Source: DATBRV01 sp036560145
Lineage (GTDB): Bacteria; Myxococcota_A; UBA9160; SMWR01
Direction: 5' to 3'
Assembly (NCBI GenBank): GCA_036560145.1
Contig: DATBRV010000119.1
Span: forward strand, 1 to 34,410
Length of the DNA: 34,410 bases
Shown piece by piece: positions 23,321 through 32,101 of this stretch. The translations under genes were made by a program, and so were the position numbers. The notes under the pieces were generated by a model. The model ran no database searches. It was not told where the DNA came from and was given only the letters and a program-made list of their open reading frames with translations. Within the stretch, counting starts at the first letter, position 1, and every line of letters starts with the position of its first letter.

Positions 23321-24979
23321 TCAGAGGTTCTGGCGGCGCGCCTCGCTGACGAAGCGGTCGGCCACCCGGTACGCATTCGCGAGCAGCGTGAGCGTCGGGT
23401 TGTAGCCTCCCGCGGTCGGGAAGCAGCTGCCGTCGACGACCCAGAGATTGGGCACGTCGTGGGCGCGGCAGTAGGGATCCAGCACCGACTTCGCAGGGTC
23501 CGTGCCCATCCGGCAGGTGCCGTGCACGTGCGCGCTCCCGCGCATCGCGTTCTTGGCGTCGATCTGCGTCAGCCCCGGCAGCATCACCCGCCAGCGCGAG
23601 GCCGGCTGGCACGCCTGCGCGAGCCCCTCGATGCGCTTCGCGAACCAGTCGTTCATGGCGATGTCGTTCCCGTGCTGGCGGTGGGTGATGCGCGCGACAG
23701 GTATGGACTGCGCGTCCTTCACGTCGGGGTCGAGATCGACGCGGTTCTCGGCCATCGGGAGATCCTCGAGGATGCTGCCGATCGTGATCGCGCGCGGGAA
23801 TTCGCGCAGGTAGCGCTTGAGTGGCGCGCCCCAGCTACGCGTGAGGGCGGGATCGCCACTCCCCGAGAAGGCGTAGCCGATCGGCAGGCGCGTGAAGGAG
23901 TTGATCTCGGCGACCACGCCGCCGCGGATGAAGCCGCGCTTCGCGTCGCTCGCGTGCCAGTCGTCGATCCCGCGGTAGACCTCGATGCCGGTGACGCCGA
24001 GCGCCGGCTCGTCCATCACGAGCCGGACCGCGGCGTGGTGGTGCATGGTGAGATGCCGGCCGACGAGCCCGGAGGAGTTCGCGAGCCCGTCCGGGAAGCG
24101 CCCGGAGCGGGAGAGCAGCAGCAGGTGCGGGGAGCCGATTGCGCCGCACGACACGATCACGTGGCGCGCGCGCACCTCCTGCTCGCGGCCCTCCGCGTCG
24201 AGATAACGCGCGCCGAGCGCGCGGCCGTCGGCGCCGACGGGCAGCTCGAAGACGCGCGCGTTCGCGCGCAGATCGAGCCTTTTGGTGGCGAGCGCGCGCG
24301 GGATGCAGACCGACAAGGAAGTTGCCTTCGCGTGGATCATGCAGCCGAAGCCCTGGCAGGCGCCGCCCCAGGTGCAGCCGGCGCGGCCAGCGTAGGGCGC
24401 CGGATTGATCGCGATCGGAACCGGGAAGGGATGCAGGCCGGCGCTCTTCGCGCCGCGCTCGAAGATCAGGCTCGAGCGACGCGGGGGGTGCGGCGGGTTC
24501 GGATAGGGCCCGGAGCGCGGCGGCGAGAACGGATTCGCGCCGGCCAGCCCGCTGACGCCGAACTCGCGCTCGGCCAGGTCGTACCAGGGCGCCAGCTCGG
24601 CGTACGAAACCGGCCAGTCCGCGAGCGCGGCCCCCGCCACCGGACCCTCCGCCGAGAGCACGCGGAAGTCGTCCTCGCGGAAGCGCCAGGACCAGCCCGA
24701 CCAGCGCGTCATGGTGCCGCCCACGGCGTGCGCCACCGGGTTCCAGTGCCCGGGCTCGGCGCGCGCGCCCTCGTCGAGCCGGTAGGTCTCGAGGTGCTCC
24801 GGCGCGAAGAGCGTGTCGCGGACGATCACCTCCAGCTCGTCGTCCGAGAACGATTGTGGCGACAGGTTCGGGCCGCGCTGGAGCGCCACCACCTGGAAGC
24901 CCGCGCGCGTGAGCTGATCGAGCATCACGCCGCCGCCCGCGCCGGTGCCGATGATGCAGACGTCGAAGTCGCGCTTCAC
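23321..24979 (-). CDS. GMC-family FAD oxidoreductase
   Basis: A 552-residue flavoprotein of the glucose-methanol-choline family. The FAD loop is CIIGTGAGGGV near residues 8-18. The middle carries CTWGGACQGFGCMIHAKAT, seen in the branch including cholesterol-oxidase-like and gluconate-dehydrogenase-like members. The C-terminal block has candidate catalytic H484 or H486 (SAHVHGTCRMG) and N527 (GGYNPTLT). It should oxidise an alcohol, possibly a sterol or sugar. No twin-Arg or signal peptide is seen, so a cytoplasmic or membrane-face location is likely. The GTG at 24979 overlaps the stop of the upstream secreted-protein gene (GTGA). It is convergent with the PIN toxin remnant, with two bases between the stops. 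Confidence 0.88.
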   Translation of the reverse strand: MKRDFDVCIIGTGAGGGVMLDQLTRAGFQVVALQRGPNLSPQSFSDDELEVIVRDTLFAPEHLETYRLDEGARAEPGHWNPVAHAVGGTMTRWSGWSWRFREDDFRVLSAEGPVAGAALADWPVSYAELAPWYDLAEREFGVSGLAGANPFSPPRSGPYPNPPHPPRRSSLIFERGAKSAGLHPFPVPIAINPAPYAGRAGCTWGGACQGFGCMIHAKATSLSVCIPRALATKRLDLRANARVFELPVGADGRALGARYLDAEGREQEVRARHVIVSCGAIGSPHLLLLSRSGRFPDGLANSSGLVGRHLTMHHHAAVRLVMDEPALGVTGIEVYRGIDDWHASDAKRGFIRGGVVAEINSFTRLPIGYAFSGSGDPALTRSWGAPLKRYLREFPRAITIGSILEDLPMAENRVDLDPDVKDAQSIPVARITHRQHGNDIAMNDWFAKRIEGLAQACQPASRWRVMLPGLTQIDAKNAMRGSAHVHGTCRMGTDPAKSVLDPYCRAHDVPNLWVVDGSCFPTAGGYNPTLTLLANAYRVADRFVSEARRQNL

Positions 24980-25803
24980 GATTTCCCGCGGCGCATCCAC
25001 GCGACGCCGCAAGCCATCAGCAAGGCCGAAAGCGCGCCCGACGCCCATCCTGCGATCGGGGCGGCGGGGACGGGCGTCGCGTCGAGCCGCACGTCGTCGA
25101 AGTCGACCTCGAGCCCGTCGACGCCCGCCACGTCCGGCTGGTTGCGGTTCACCAGGCGGATCGCGAGCGGCTCGCCGAGCTGCGCGGGCGCGCTCCCGGT
25201 GGTGAGCTCGAGCTGGACGCTGCCGAACTCGCCTTCGGCGAGCCCGAGGTCCGCGGTGTGCTCCGCGATCACGACGTCCCCGGCCAGCAGCTGGACGCGG
25301 TGGCCGGGAAAGCCGTCGAGATCGAAGAAGCTGGTGTAGGGCGGCACCAGGCCGGCGCAGCTCGCGATGTCTCCGACCTCCACGCGGAGCGTGTAGGTCG
25401 TGTTCGCCTGGAGCGTGGCCGAGAGCTCCTGCTCGACGCCGAACTCTCCGCCGCCGTCATCTCCGTCCATGAAGAGCAGCACGACGTTGTCGCCTTCGGG
25501 CGCGCCTTCCGGGAAGCAGGGCGGATCCGGCGCGTGGTCCGCCGTCGTGCCGGGGTTGAGGACGCCGATGAACATCCCGGCCTCGGCTCCGCTCGCGTAA
25601 TACGACGTCCAGCCCGCCGGCGCCGGGCCGGTCGGAAACGCGCCGGTCGGCACGTCGCCCCCATACTGGGGCGGCAGATTGCTGCCGAGGTAGAGCGCCT
25701 CGAAGCCCGGATTCTCGATCGCGACGGGCGCGGCGGCGGCGAAGGGTGCGAGCAGCAAGCACGGAGCCGACGCGAAGCGAAGAGCCAGGTGTAGCGACCG
25801 CAT
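24976..25803 (-). CDS. Secreted PEP-CTERM-like surface protein
   Basis: A 275-residue exported protein. A signal peptide (MRSLHLALRFASAPCLLLAPFAAAA) is followed by a beta-rich domain beginning IENPGFEALYLG, like a carbohydrate-binding/DUF642-type jelly roll, with GDNVVLLFMDGDDGG and LEVDFDDVRLDATPV segments. The C-terminus has a VPAAP stretch, one hydrophobic helix and a short basic end (WMRRGKS), the layout of PEP-CTERM sorting signals with a variant motif. Similar proteins occur in PEP-CTERM-rich bacteria; function is unknown. The ATG is at 25803. Its stop overlaps the GTG of the GMC gene, an unusual pairing of an exported protein with a cofactor enzyme. It diverges from the luciferase-like gene across 36 bases. 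Confidence 0.78.
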   Translation of the reverse strand: MRSLHLALRFASAPCLLLAPFAAAAPVAIENPGFEALYLGSNLPPQYGGDVPTGAFPTGPAPAGWTSYYASGAEAGMFIGVLNPGTTADHAPDPPCFPEGAPEGDNVVLLFMDGDDGGGEFGVEQELSATLQANTTYTLRVEVGDIASCAGLVPPYTSFFDLDGFPGHRVQLLAGDVVIAEHTADLGLAEGEFGSVQLELTTGSAPAQLGEPLAIRLVNRNQPDVAGVDGLEVDFDDVRLDATPVPAAPIAGWASGALSALLMACGVAWMRRGKS

Positions 25804-25839
25804 GGCGAGCGCAGACTACACTGCGCCCAGGAGGAATTC

Positions 25840-26856
25840 ATGCTCAAGATCGACGGCGCTCTGCTGGCCCAGGATCTCGCCCGCGCGGGCGGCGAGGCCC
25901 GTCATCTGGAGGAGCTCGGCTACGACGGGGGCTTCACCTTCGAGGGCCCCCACGATCCGTTCTTCCCGCTGCTGCTGGCGGCGCGCGAGACCTCGCGGCT
26001 CGAGCTGGCGACCGCCATCGCGATCGCCTTCGCGAGAACGCCCATGCTGCTCGCAACGCTCGGCTACGACCTCCAGGCCTTCTCGCGGGGCCGCTTCATT
26101 CTCGGGCTGGGGTCGCAGATCCGGCCGCACATCGAGCGGCGCTTCTCGATGCCCTGGTCGAAGCCTGCGAGCCGGATGCGAGAGCTGGTGATGGCGATCC
26201 GCGCGATCTGGCGCTGCTGGAACGAGGGCGAGAAGCTCGACTTCCGCGGCGAGTTCTACACGCACACGCTGATGACGCCCTTCTTCAATCCGGGTCCGAA
26301 TCCGCACGGCTCGCCGCGGATCTTCCTGGCCGGCGTCGGGCCGCGCATGACCGAGGTTGCCGGCGAGGTGGCGGACGGCTTCTTCGTGCATCCCTTCAAC
26401 ACGCGCGAGTCAGTCCGCGACGTGACGCTTCCCGCGCTCGAACGCGGGCTCGCCCTGGCGGGCCGCCGGCGCGCGGATCTCGAGATCTCCCATCAGCTGT
26501 TGATCGTGACGGGCGCGAACGACGAGGAGCTGGCGCGCGCGCGCGGCGCGGTGCGCAGCCAGATCGCGTTCTACGGCTCGACGCCCGCCTACCGGCTGGT
26601 GCTCGACTCGCGCGGCTGGGGAGACCTCCAGCCGCAGCTCAACATGCTCTCGAAGCGCGGTCGCTGGAAGGAGATGGCGGAGCTCGTCAGCGACGAGATG
26701 CTGGAGGCGATCGCCGTCTGCGCGCCGCCAAGCGAGCTCGCCGCGAAGCTGCGGGAGCGGACGCAGGGCGTCGCCGACCGCGTGAGCCTGGTGGCTCCCT
26801 GGGCTCCCGATCCCGCCCGCTGGAGCGCGCTGATCCGCGAGCTACGCGGCGCTTGA
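25840..26856 (+). CDS. Luciferase-like (LLM class) F420-dependent-type oxidoreductase
   Basis: A 338-residue TIM-barrel protein of the bacterial luciferase-like superfamily, most like the F420-linked subgroup. Visible features are a short N-terminal barrel start, ELGYDGGFTFEGPHDPFFPLLLAA, TAIAIAFARTPMLLATLGYDLQAFSRGRFILGLGSQ, RMRELVMAIRAIWRCWNEGEKLDF and IFLAGVGPRMTEVAGEVADGFFVHPFNT. Such proteins use F420 or FMN to oxidise or reduce alcohols and other small molecules. Cofactor use is inferred from family. An AGGAGG site lies six bases before the ATG. The gene is convergent with the GH94 gene and overlaps its 3' end by 15 bases. Confidence 0.87.
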   Translation: MLKIDGALLAQDLARAGGEARHLEELGYDGGFTFEGPHDPFFPLLLAARETSRLELATAIAIAFARTPMLLATLGYDLQAFSRGRFILGLGSQIRPHIERRFSMPWSKPASRMRELVMAIRAIWRCWNEGEKLDFRGEFYTHTLMTPFFNPGPNPHGSPRIFLAGVGPRMTEVAGEVADGFFVHPFNTRESVRDVTLPALERGLALAGRRRADLEISHQLLIVTGANDEELARARGAVRSQIAFYGSTPAYRLVLDSRGWGDLQPQLNMLSKRGRWKEMAELVSDEMLEAIAVCAPPSELAAKLRERTQGVADRVSLVAPWAPDPARWSALIRELRGA

Positions 26857-29800
26857 GCCGTCGCCGCGAGCCCCCTGCGGCGGCTCGCACGGACAGCCCC
26901 GGAAGACCAGGCGCCGCAGCACCAGCCTGCCCTTCGGCTCGAACAGATCGGGCGGGATCACCAGCTCGCCGTCCCGCATCTGGATACCAAGTAATGCGTA
27001 GGCGGCCGAGAGCATGCGCGCCGCGGCGCCGGTGTACCAGCTCCAGCCGCCCCGTCCGGTGTAGCCGGGCCCCCAGTAGACGTCGGCGGGCTGCTGGTGC
27101 GGAGGCAGCCCGTAGCGGTCGAGGTGGTCCGCCGTCATCTCGGCGAGCGGCGAGATCTTGATCCAGATCTCGACGGCGCGCGCCCGCAGCCGCGCCGCCT
27201 CCTCGCCGAGTCCCTTCGCCGCGGCCTGCTGGGAAAGGAGCACGAGGGCGTCGATCAGCCAGGACACGCCGTGCGAGTACTGCCCGCCGTTCTCGCGGAC
27301 GCCGGGCGGATAGTCCGCGATCCGGCCGGGGAAGGGGCGCGAAGACGCCTCGAAGGGAGGCGCCAGCAGCAGGATCAGGTTGTCGCGCTCGAGGTGCTCG
27401 AGCGCGCTCTCGACGGCGAGGCGCCCCCGCTCGAAATCGACGGCGCCCGAGAGCACCGGCCAGGCGGCGGTCAGCGCGTCCGCGAAGGAGAGATCCTCTC
27501 CCGCGTCGGTGGTGGCGCGCAGGTAGCGCTCGGTGCGCCACATCGACGCGAGCGCCGTGCGCAGCCGCTCGGCCTCCGCGCGATCCGCTCGGGCGACCTC
27601 CGGGCCTGCCGGCGCGAGATCGGCAAACGCGATCAGCGCGTCGTGCAGGAAGAACCCGAGCCAGACGCTCTCGCCGCGCCCCGCCCGTCCGACGCGGTCG
27701 AGCGCGTCGTTCCAATCGCCGCTTCCCAGCAGCGGAACCCCGTGCGCGCCCCGCTGCGCGAGCGTGCGCGCGATCGCGCGCCGGCAGTGCTCGTAGACCG
27801 TCGCAGTGTCGCGCGAGACGCGCGGCGAGAGCACCATCCCGTCCATCCCGCGCGGAACCGCGGCGCCCTCCAGGAAGGGCGCCGGCTCGTCCAGCAGCGC
27901 GCGATCTCCCGTCGCGCGCACATAGCGCGAGACCACGTAGGGAAGCCAGAGGTGGACGTCGGACGCGCGGCCGCGCGCTCCGAGCCCGGGGAGGCCGCCC
28001 TTCGAGGGATGCCACCACGCGAGCACGTCCCCCTCCAGGAACTGCTTGCCCGCGTGCAAGAGGATCTGCCGGCGAGCGAGCGCCGGATCGTGGAAGAGCA
28101 GCGGCAGCACGTCCTGGAGCTGATCGCGGAAACCGAAGGCGCCGCTGCGCTGCTCGGGCCCCGAGCGCGCCCAGAGTCGCGAGGTGAGCACCTGATAGGG
28201 AAGCCAGTCGTTCACCAGGCGGTCGAACTCGGGCAGGTTGCTCTCGATTCGAAGCGTCCCGTGCCGCTCCACCCACCAGCGGCGCGTCGCGGCGGCGCCC
28301 TGCTCGGCGGTCGGCAGCTGGGTGCGGATCACCGTCTCCGCCTCCTCGACGCTCGGGGTCTGCCCGAGCAGGATGCGGACCGTGCCGACCCCGCCGGCCG
28401 GCACCTCGATCTCGCCCGCGAAGCTCGCGATCCGGATCCCGTCGTCGGGAGCGCTCTCGTCAGGCCGGCCGTGCTCCACGAAGAACGGATTCGAGAGATC
28501 CCGCCCCCCGCCCCCGACGAAGCGCGCGCGCACGGTCTCGCTGGCGGCGCTCGCGAGGCTGGTGGCGACGAAGGCGTGGCCGGCGTGGAAATCGTTCTCG
28601 CGGTTCGTGAAGAAGAGCGCGCCCAGGTCGGGCGCCCGGCGCACCTCGATCTTCCCGAGGCTGTCGCTCGGCAGCTCGGCGAGCATCATCTCGAAGTAGG
28701 GCGCCACACGGAAGCGCCGGCTGCGCGCGCCGTGGTTCTCGATCCGCAGCAGCCGCAGCTCCGCGGGCGCGTCCGGAATCACGCAGATCTCGAGCTCGAG
28801 CGCGAGCTCGCCATGCTCCTGGCGGAAGGTCGCGTAGCCGCGCCCGAAGCGGACGTCAAGTTCGCCTCGAGGCTGGGGAAGGACGATCGGAGCCAGGTCC
28901 GGTTCCATCGGCACGACGTAGACCGCCTGTCCGGGCGCCACCGCGGGAATCGTGTCGAGCGTGAAGGGCGTGAGCCCGTTCTTCTGGGCGTTGCCCGCGA
29001 AGGAGAAGATCGCGCCGTCGTCGTTCACGAGCGCGCCGTGCCCGAGCGGATTCGCGAGCAGATGCGCCCAGGGCCGCGGAGTATCGGCGTGGATGCGCAG
29101 CTCGGTTCCGTCGGCGGAGAACTCGTACGGGAGCTCGGTGCCGTCCCGCCGCCGCGAATCGTCGAGCTCGCGCGCGCGGGTGAAGCCGGGGGCCAGCGCC
29201 GCCGAGTCCGGCAGCGGGATCCCGAGATGGCGCGCGATCAGCGCCGCCGCGGCGTCCTCGTCCTCGCTCCAGCCATCGACGAAAACGATCTGCGCGCTGC
29301 CGCGCGCCGCGAGATCCACCTCGACGCGCAGGCTCGCGCAGGGATCGAACGTGTAGAGGAGACCCTCGTCGTCCGCCCCGCGCGCGCGGCCTTCCGCCAG
29401 CGCCCGCGGCAGGCGCAGCGTGCCGCGGCCCACGAACGCGGGGCGCGAATCCTGATAGCCGGTCAGGCGCACCGCCCCCGCGTCGCCGGGGCCCACCGCA
29501 TGGAACGCGATCGGCCGGACCGGGCGACCCCGCGCGCCGCGCGGGCGCCGGTCCTGGGCCAGGATGGCGCGCAGCGGCGCCACGAAGCGTGTGCCCACGT
29601 AGAGCGCCGAGAGCCTCGGATGCCGGCGGTAGGCGTCCGAGACGTCGAGCGCCAGCTCCTGATAGCTGGTGATCTCGAGCCTGCGGGGATGGTCCCGAAG
29701 ATTCTCGAGACGGATCCGCCAGACCTCGACGGGATCCGCGGCGTCGATCTCGATCCGGGCCTCGGCGCGCACGCCGTCCGACTCGTTCAGGATCCGCAGC

Positions 29801-32094
29801 ATCGACGCCCTGGGCTGCGAGACCTCGTAGCGCTCGCTCGCCCGCCCGCACGGCCGCGCGCCGAGCGACCAGACGGATTCGCCACAAGCCAGACGCGGAT
29901 CCGTGTCGCGCAGATAGAAGAGCTTGCCGCGCAGCGAGAGCGGATCGTCCGGCCGGCGCGTGAGGTCGAGTTCCTTCCCGTCATGGGCGGCGCTCAGGAT
30001 CCGGCTGTATCCGGTTCCCTCGCGCGAGAGCTCGAGCGAATAGGCGCCGTTGCCGAGCGTGAAGATCCCGTTGCGCACGCGAGCCGGGCGCGCGCCGCGC
30101 CGCCGCTGCGCGAGCAGCACCAGCGCCAGCGCGAGCGCCGAGCCGCCCGCCGCGATCCCGTAGCCCGCCAGCACGGCGGCCACGGGCGCCGAGAGCGCCC
30201 CGTCCGCGGCGCGCACCAGTTCGGCGCCGTTCCAGGCCTGGTCCCATTCGACGCCGCGGGGGATGTAGAAGGGGATCAGCAGGGGAGCCCAGGTGGCGAA
30301 GCGGCGCAGGCCCTCCGGGATCACCCGCGTTCGCGCCGAGTGGCCCATGAAGCGCGCGGCGCCCTCGTCGAGCAGGTCGCCGCCGATGAAGGAGAGGTTG
30401 ACGAGCGTCGCGACCCGCAGCCCCATGTGATCGAACCACACCAGGACGCGTAGCCAGTCGTAGGCGAGCAGGCCGAGGAAGACCTCGAGGCTCCAGTGCC
30501 GGAAGTCGCCCGGATCGAGCAGCAGCGCGTGCAGCGCAGCCACCACGCTGCGCACCGCGCCGTCCTGGTCGTACCAGGTCGGGTCGGGGGAGAGGCGCAA
30601 GAAAGAATAGATCACCGGCGCCATCCAGAGACCCCAGCGCTGCACCCGCAGCGCCTGCTCGCCGACCCCCGCGAGGCCTTCCGCCGTGAAGAGGCGCCGC
30701 AGCGGCGCCGCGCTGCGCTGGAGCAGCGCGGTCAGCAGCACCAGGTTGAAGCTGAAGAGGGGAGCCGCCAGCGACCAACCGATCACGCCCGAGAGCGACT
30801 CCATGAAGAAGAGCTTCACGCCGCCCGTGACCTGGCCGAGATCGATCGCGCCCCACTTGCTGAAGAGCGGATAGATCACGTAGCGCCCGGCCTCCCCCGA
30901 AGCGGGCGGAGCGACCGCGGCGTAGAGCGAGAACTTCTGGACCACGACGTCGAGCTGCGACTGCTCGAAGTACCAGCCGAGCGCGCCGCCGATGGCGCCG
31001 CCCAGCATCGCGCCGAGCGTGTAGACCCGCAGCGCCTGGAACCTGCGGCGCCGGCCGCGCGCGATGGCCGCCGCATCGCAGAGGAGATCTACTCCGGTGT
31101 AGGCGGCGGCGCCCACCAGCAGCCCGAAGCCACACCTCTGATAGGCGTTCGCGAGCGGGAGGCCCTCGAGCGCGGCGAACCCCAAGCCGGCGCCGACCAC
31201 CAGACCGCGCAGCAGGTTCACCGGCTCGCGCACGCTCGCCGCCAGCCGGCGGAAGAACGGCGCGCTGCCGTCGAAGCTTTCGAGGATGCTGCGCGCGAGC
31301 GGATAGAGCAGCGCTCCGACGAGCGCCGCCCCGAGCAGCGGCGCCGCCCGCAGGCCGGACGCGGCGCCGCGTGCGAGCGCGAGCCCTTCGATCAGCGCCA
31401 TGAAGCTGCCGCCGAAGATCGCTCCCTTCGCGAGACCTTCCCGGGTGTGCGCCAGCGCCGCGCGCTGCGTCGGGCGATGCCCGTGGATGGCGCCCAGCAG
31501 GGCTCCGGTGACGAGATGCGTCTGCGCCCAGAGCCCGGCCTGCGCCAGCAGCGCCGCCAGGATGGCGGCGACCCGGCCCGCTCCCGCGTCTGCGATCAGG
31601 GGCGTCGCGGCGGCGAACACCGCGCTCGCGAGCAGCAACGCGTACAAGGACGCGCCGCGCGTCATGCGCCGGTCCATCACGAAGCCGATGCCAAAAAAAA
31701 TTGTGGCGTTGAAGACCGCCAGCACCAGCGAGCGCCCGAGCCAGGCGATCTGCCAGGGCGCGAGCTCCGCTCCGAAGGCGAGCCTCCGGCCGAGGGCGTC
31801 CACCAGGGAAGGCGACGTGAGGATCCAGAGCCAGTTGAAGAGATACGGAATCGCGAGCACCGCGAGGCCCGTCGCCGGCGCGAGCAGACTCCGCGTGCGC
31901 GCGAAGGCCCACGCGCTGGCGCCGAGGTACAGCCCGCTCGCAAAGAGGGCCCCGGTGCGGCTCAGCGCGAGCAGATCGTGCGCCGACGCCGGCGGCGCCC
32001 AGACGAGATTCTCTGGATGGCTCGACAGCCAGAAGAGGGCGAGGGTGACCGCGCCCTGCACCACGGCGAGAACCCGCTCCGGCTTCATGCGCAT
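26842..32094 (-). CDS. Membrane-anchored GH94 (cyclic glucan synthase/phosphorylase-like) protein
   Basis: A 1750-residue protein. The first about 680 residues hold a dozen or more hydrophobic helices, unlike any enzyme domain I recognise. From about 690 on, beta-sandwich and (alpha/alpha)6-barrel domains resemble GH94: repeats of glycan-binding sandwiches (NGIFTLGNGAYSLELSREG; FSFAGNAQKNGLTPFTL), then FGFRDQLQDVLPLLF, HLWLPYVVSRYV and LGSGDWNDALDRVG, where D1460 is at the catalytic acid position. The C-terminal QYSHGVSWLIDALVLL and VYWGPGYTGRGGWSWYTGAAA complete the barrel. GH94 members phosphorolyse or build beta-glucans, as in cyclic beta-1,2-glucan synthase. No GT84 domain is evident. ATG 32094 with AAGG five bases upstream is chosen. 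Overlaps the convergent gene by 15 bases. Confidence 0.82.
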   Translation of the reverse strand: MRMKPERVLAVVQGAVTLALFWLSSHPENLVWAPPASAHDLLALSRTGALFASGLYLGASAWAFARTRSLLAPATGLAVLAIPYLFNWLWILTSPSLVDALGRRLAFGAELAPWQIAWLGRSLVLAVFNATIFFGIGFVMDRRMTRGASLYALLLASAVFAAATPLIADAGAGRVAAILAALLAQAGLWAQTHLVTGALLGAIHGHRPTQRAALAHTREGLAKGAIFGGSFMALIEGLALARGAASGLRAAPLLGAALVGALLYPLARSILESFDGSAPFFRRLAASVREPVNLLRGLVVGAGLGFAALEGLPLANAYQRCGFGLLVGAAAYTGVDLLCDAAAIARGRRRRFQALRVYTLGAMLGGAIGGALGWYFEQSQLDVVVQKFSLYAAVAPPASGEAGRYVIYPLFSKWGAIDLGQVTGGVKLFFMESLSGVIGWSLAAPLFSFNLVLLTALLQRSAAPLRRLFTAEGLAGVGEQALRVQRWGLWMAPVIYSFLRLSPDPTWYDQDGAVRSVVAALHALLLDPGDFRHWSLEVFLGLLAYDWLRVLVWFDHMGLRVATLVNLSFIGGDLLDEGAARFMGHSARTRVIPEGLRRFATWAPLLIPFYIPRGVEWDQAWNGAELVRAADGALSAPVAAVLAGYGIAAGGSALALALVLLAQRRRGARPARVRNGIFTLGNGAYSLELSREGTGYSRILSAAHDGKELDLTRRPDDPLSLRGKLFYLRDTDPRLACGESVWSLGARPCGRASERYEVSQPRASMLRILNESDGVRAEARIEIDAADPVEVWRIRLENLRDHPRRLEITSYQELALDVSDAYRRHPRLSALYVGTRFVAPLRAILAQDRRPRGARGRPVRPIAFHAVGPGDAGAVRLTGYQDSRPAFVGRGTLRLPRALAEGRARGADDEGLLYTFDPCASLRVEVDLAARGSAQIVFVDGWSEDEDAAAALIARHLGIPLPDSAALAPGFTRARELDDSRRRDGTELPYEFSADGTELRIHADTPRPWAHLLANPLGHGALVNDDGAIFSFAGNAQKNGLTPFTLDTIPAVAPGQAVYVVPMEPDLAPIVLPQPRGELDVRFGRGYATFRQEHGELALELEICVIPDAPAELRLLRIENHGARSRRFRVAPYFEMMLAELPSDSLGKIEVRRAPDLGALFFTNRENDFHAGHAFVATSLASAASETVRARFVGGGGRDLSNPFFVEHGRPDESAPDDGIRIASFAGEIEVPAGGVGTVRILLGQTPSVEEAETVIRTQLPTAEQGAAATRRWWVERHGTLRIESNLPEFDRLVNDWLPYQVLTSRLWARSGPEQRSGAFGFRDQLQDVLPLLFHDPALARRQILLHAGKQFLEGDVLAWWHPSKGGLPGLGARGRASDVHLWLPYVVSRYVRATGDRALLDEPAPFLEGAAVPRGMDGMVLSPRVSRDTATVYEHCRRAIARTLAQRGAHGVPLLGSGDWNDALDRVGRAGRGESVWLGFFLHDALIAFADLAPAGPEVARADRAEAERLRTALASMWRTERYLRATTDAGEDLSFADALTAAWPVLSGAVDFERGRLAVESALEHLERDNLILLLAPPFEASSRPFPGRIADYPPGVRENGGQYSHGVSWLIDALVLLSQQAAAKGLGEEAARLRARAVEIWIKISPLAEMTADHLDRYGLPPHQQPADVYWGPGYTGRGGWSWYTGAAARMLSAAYALLGIQMRDGELVIPPDLFEPKGRLVLRRLVFRGCPCEPPQGARGDGSSAA

Positions 32095-32101
32095 CCAGCC
32101 T

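Noticed and set aside
16927..23376. Very long open frame on the minus strand opposite the carboxylase
   Set aside because: It is low-complexity (Arg, Ala, Gly, His-rich) with no motif, as expected from the GC-rich antisense of a real gene; the plus strand has clear domains.
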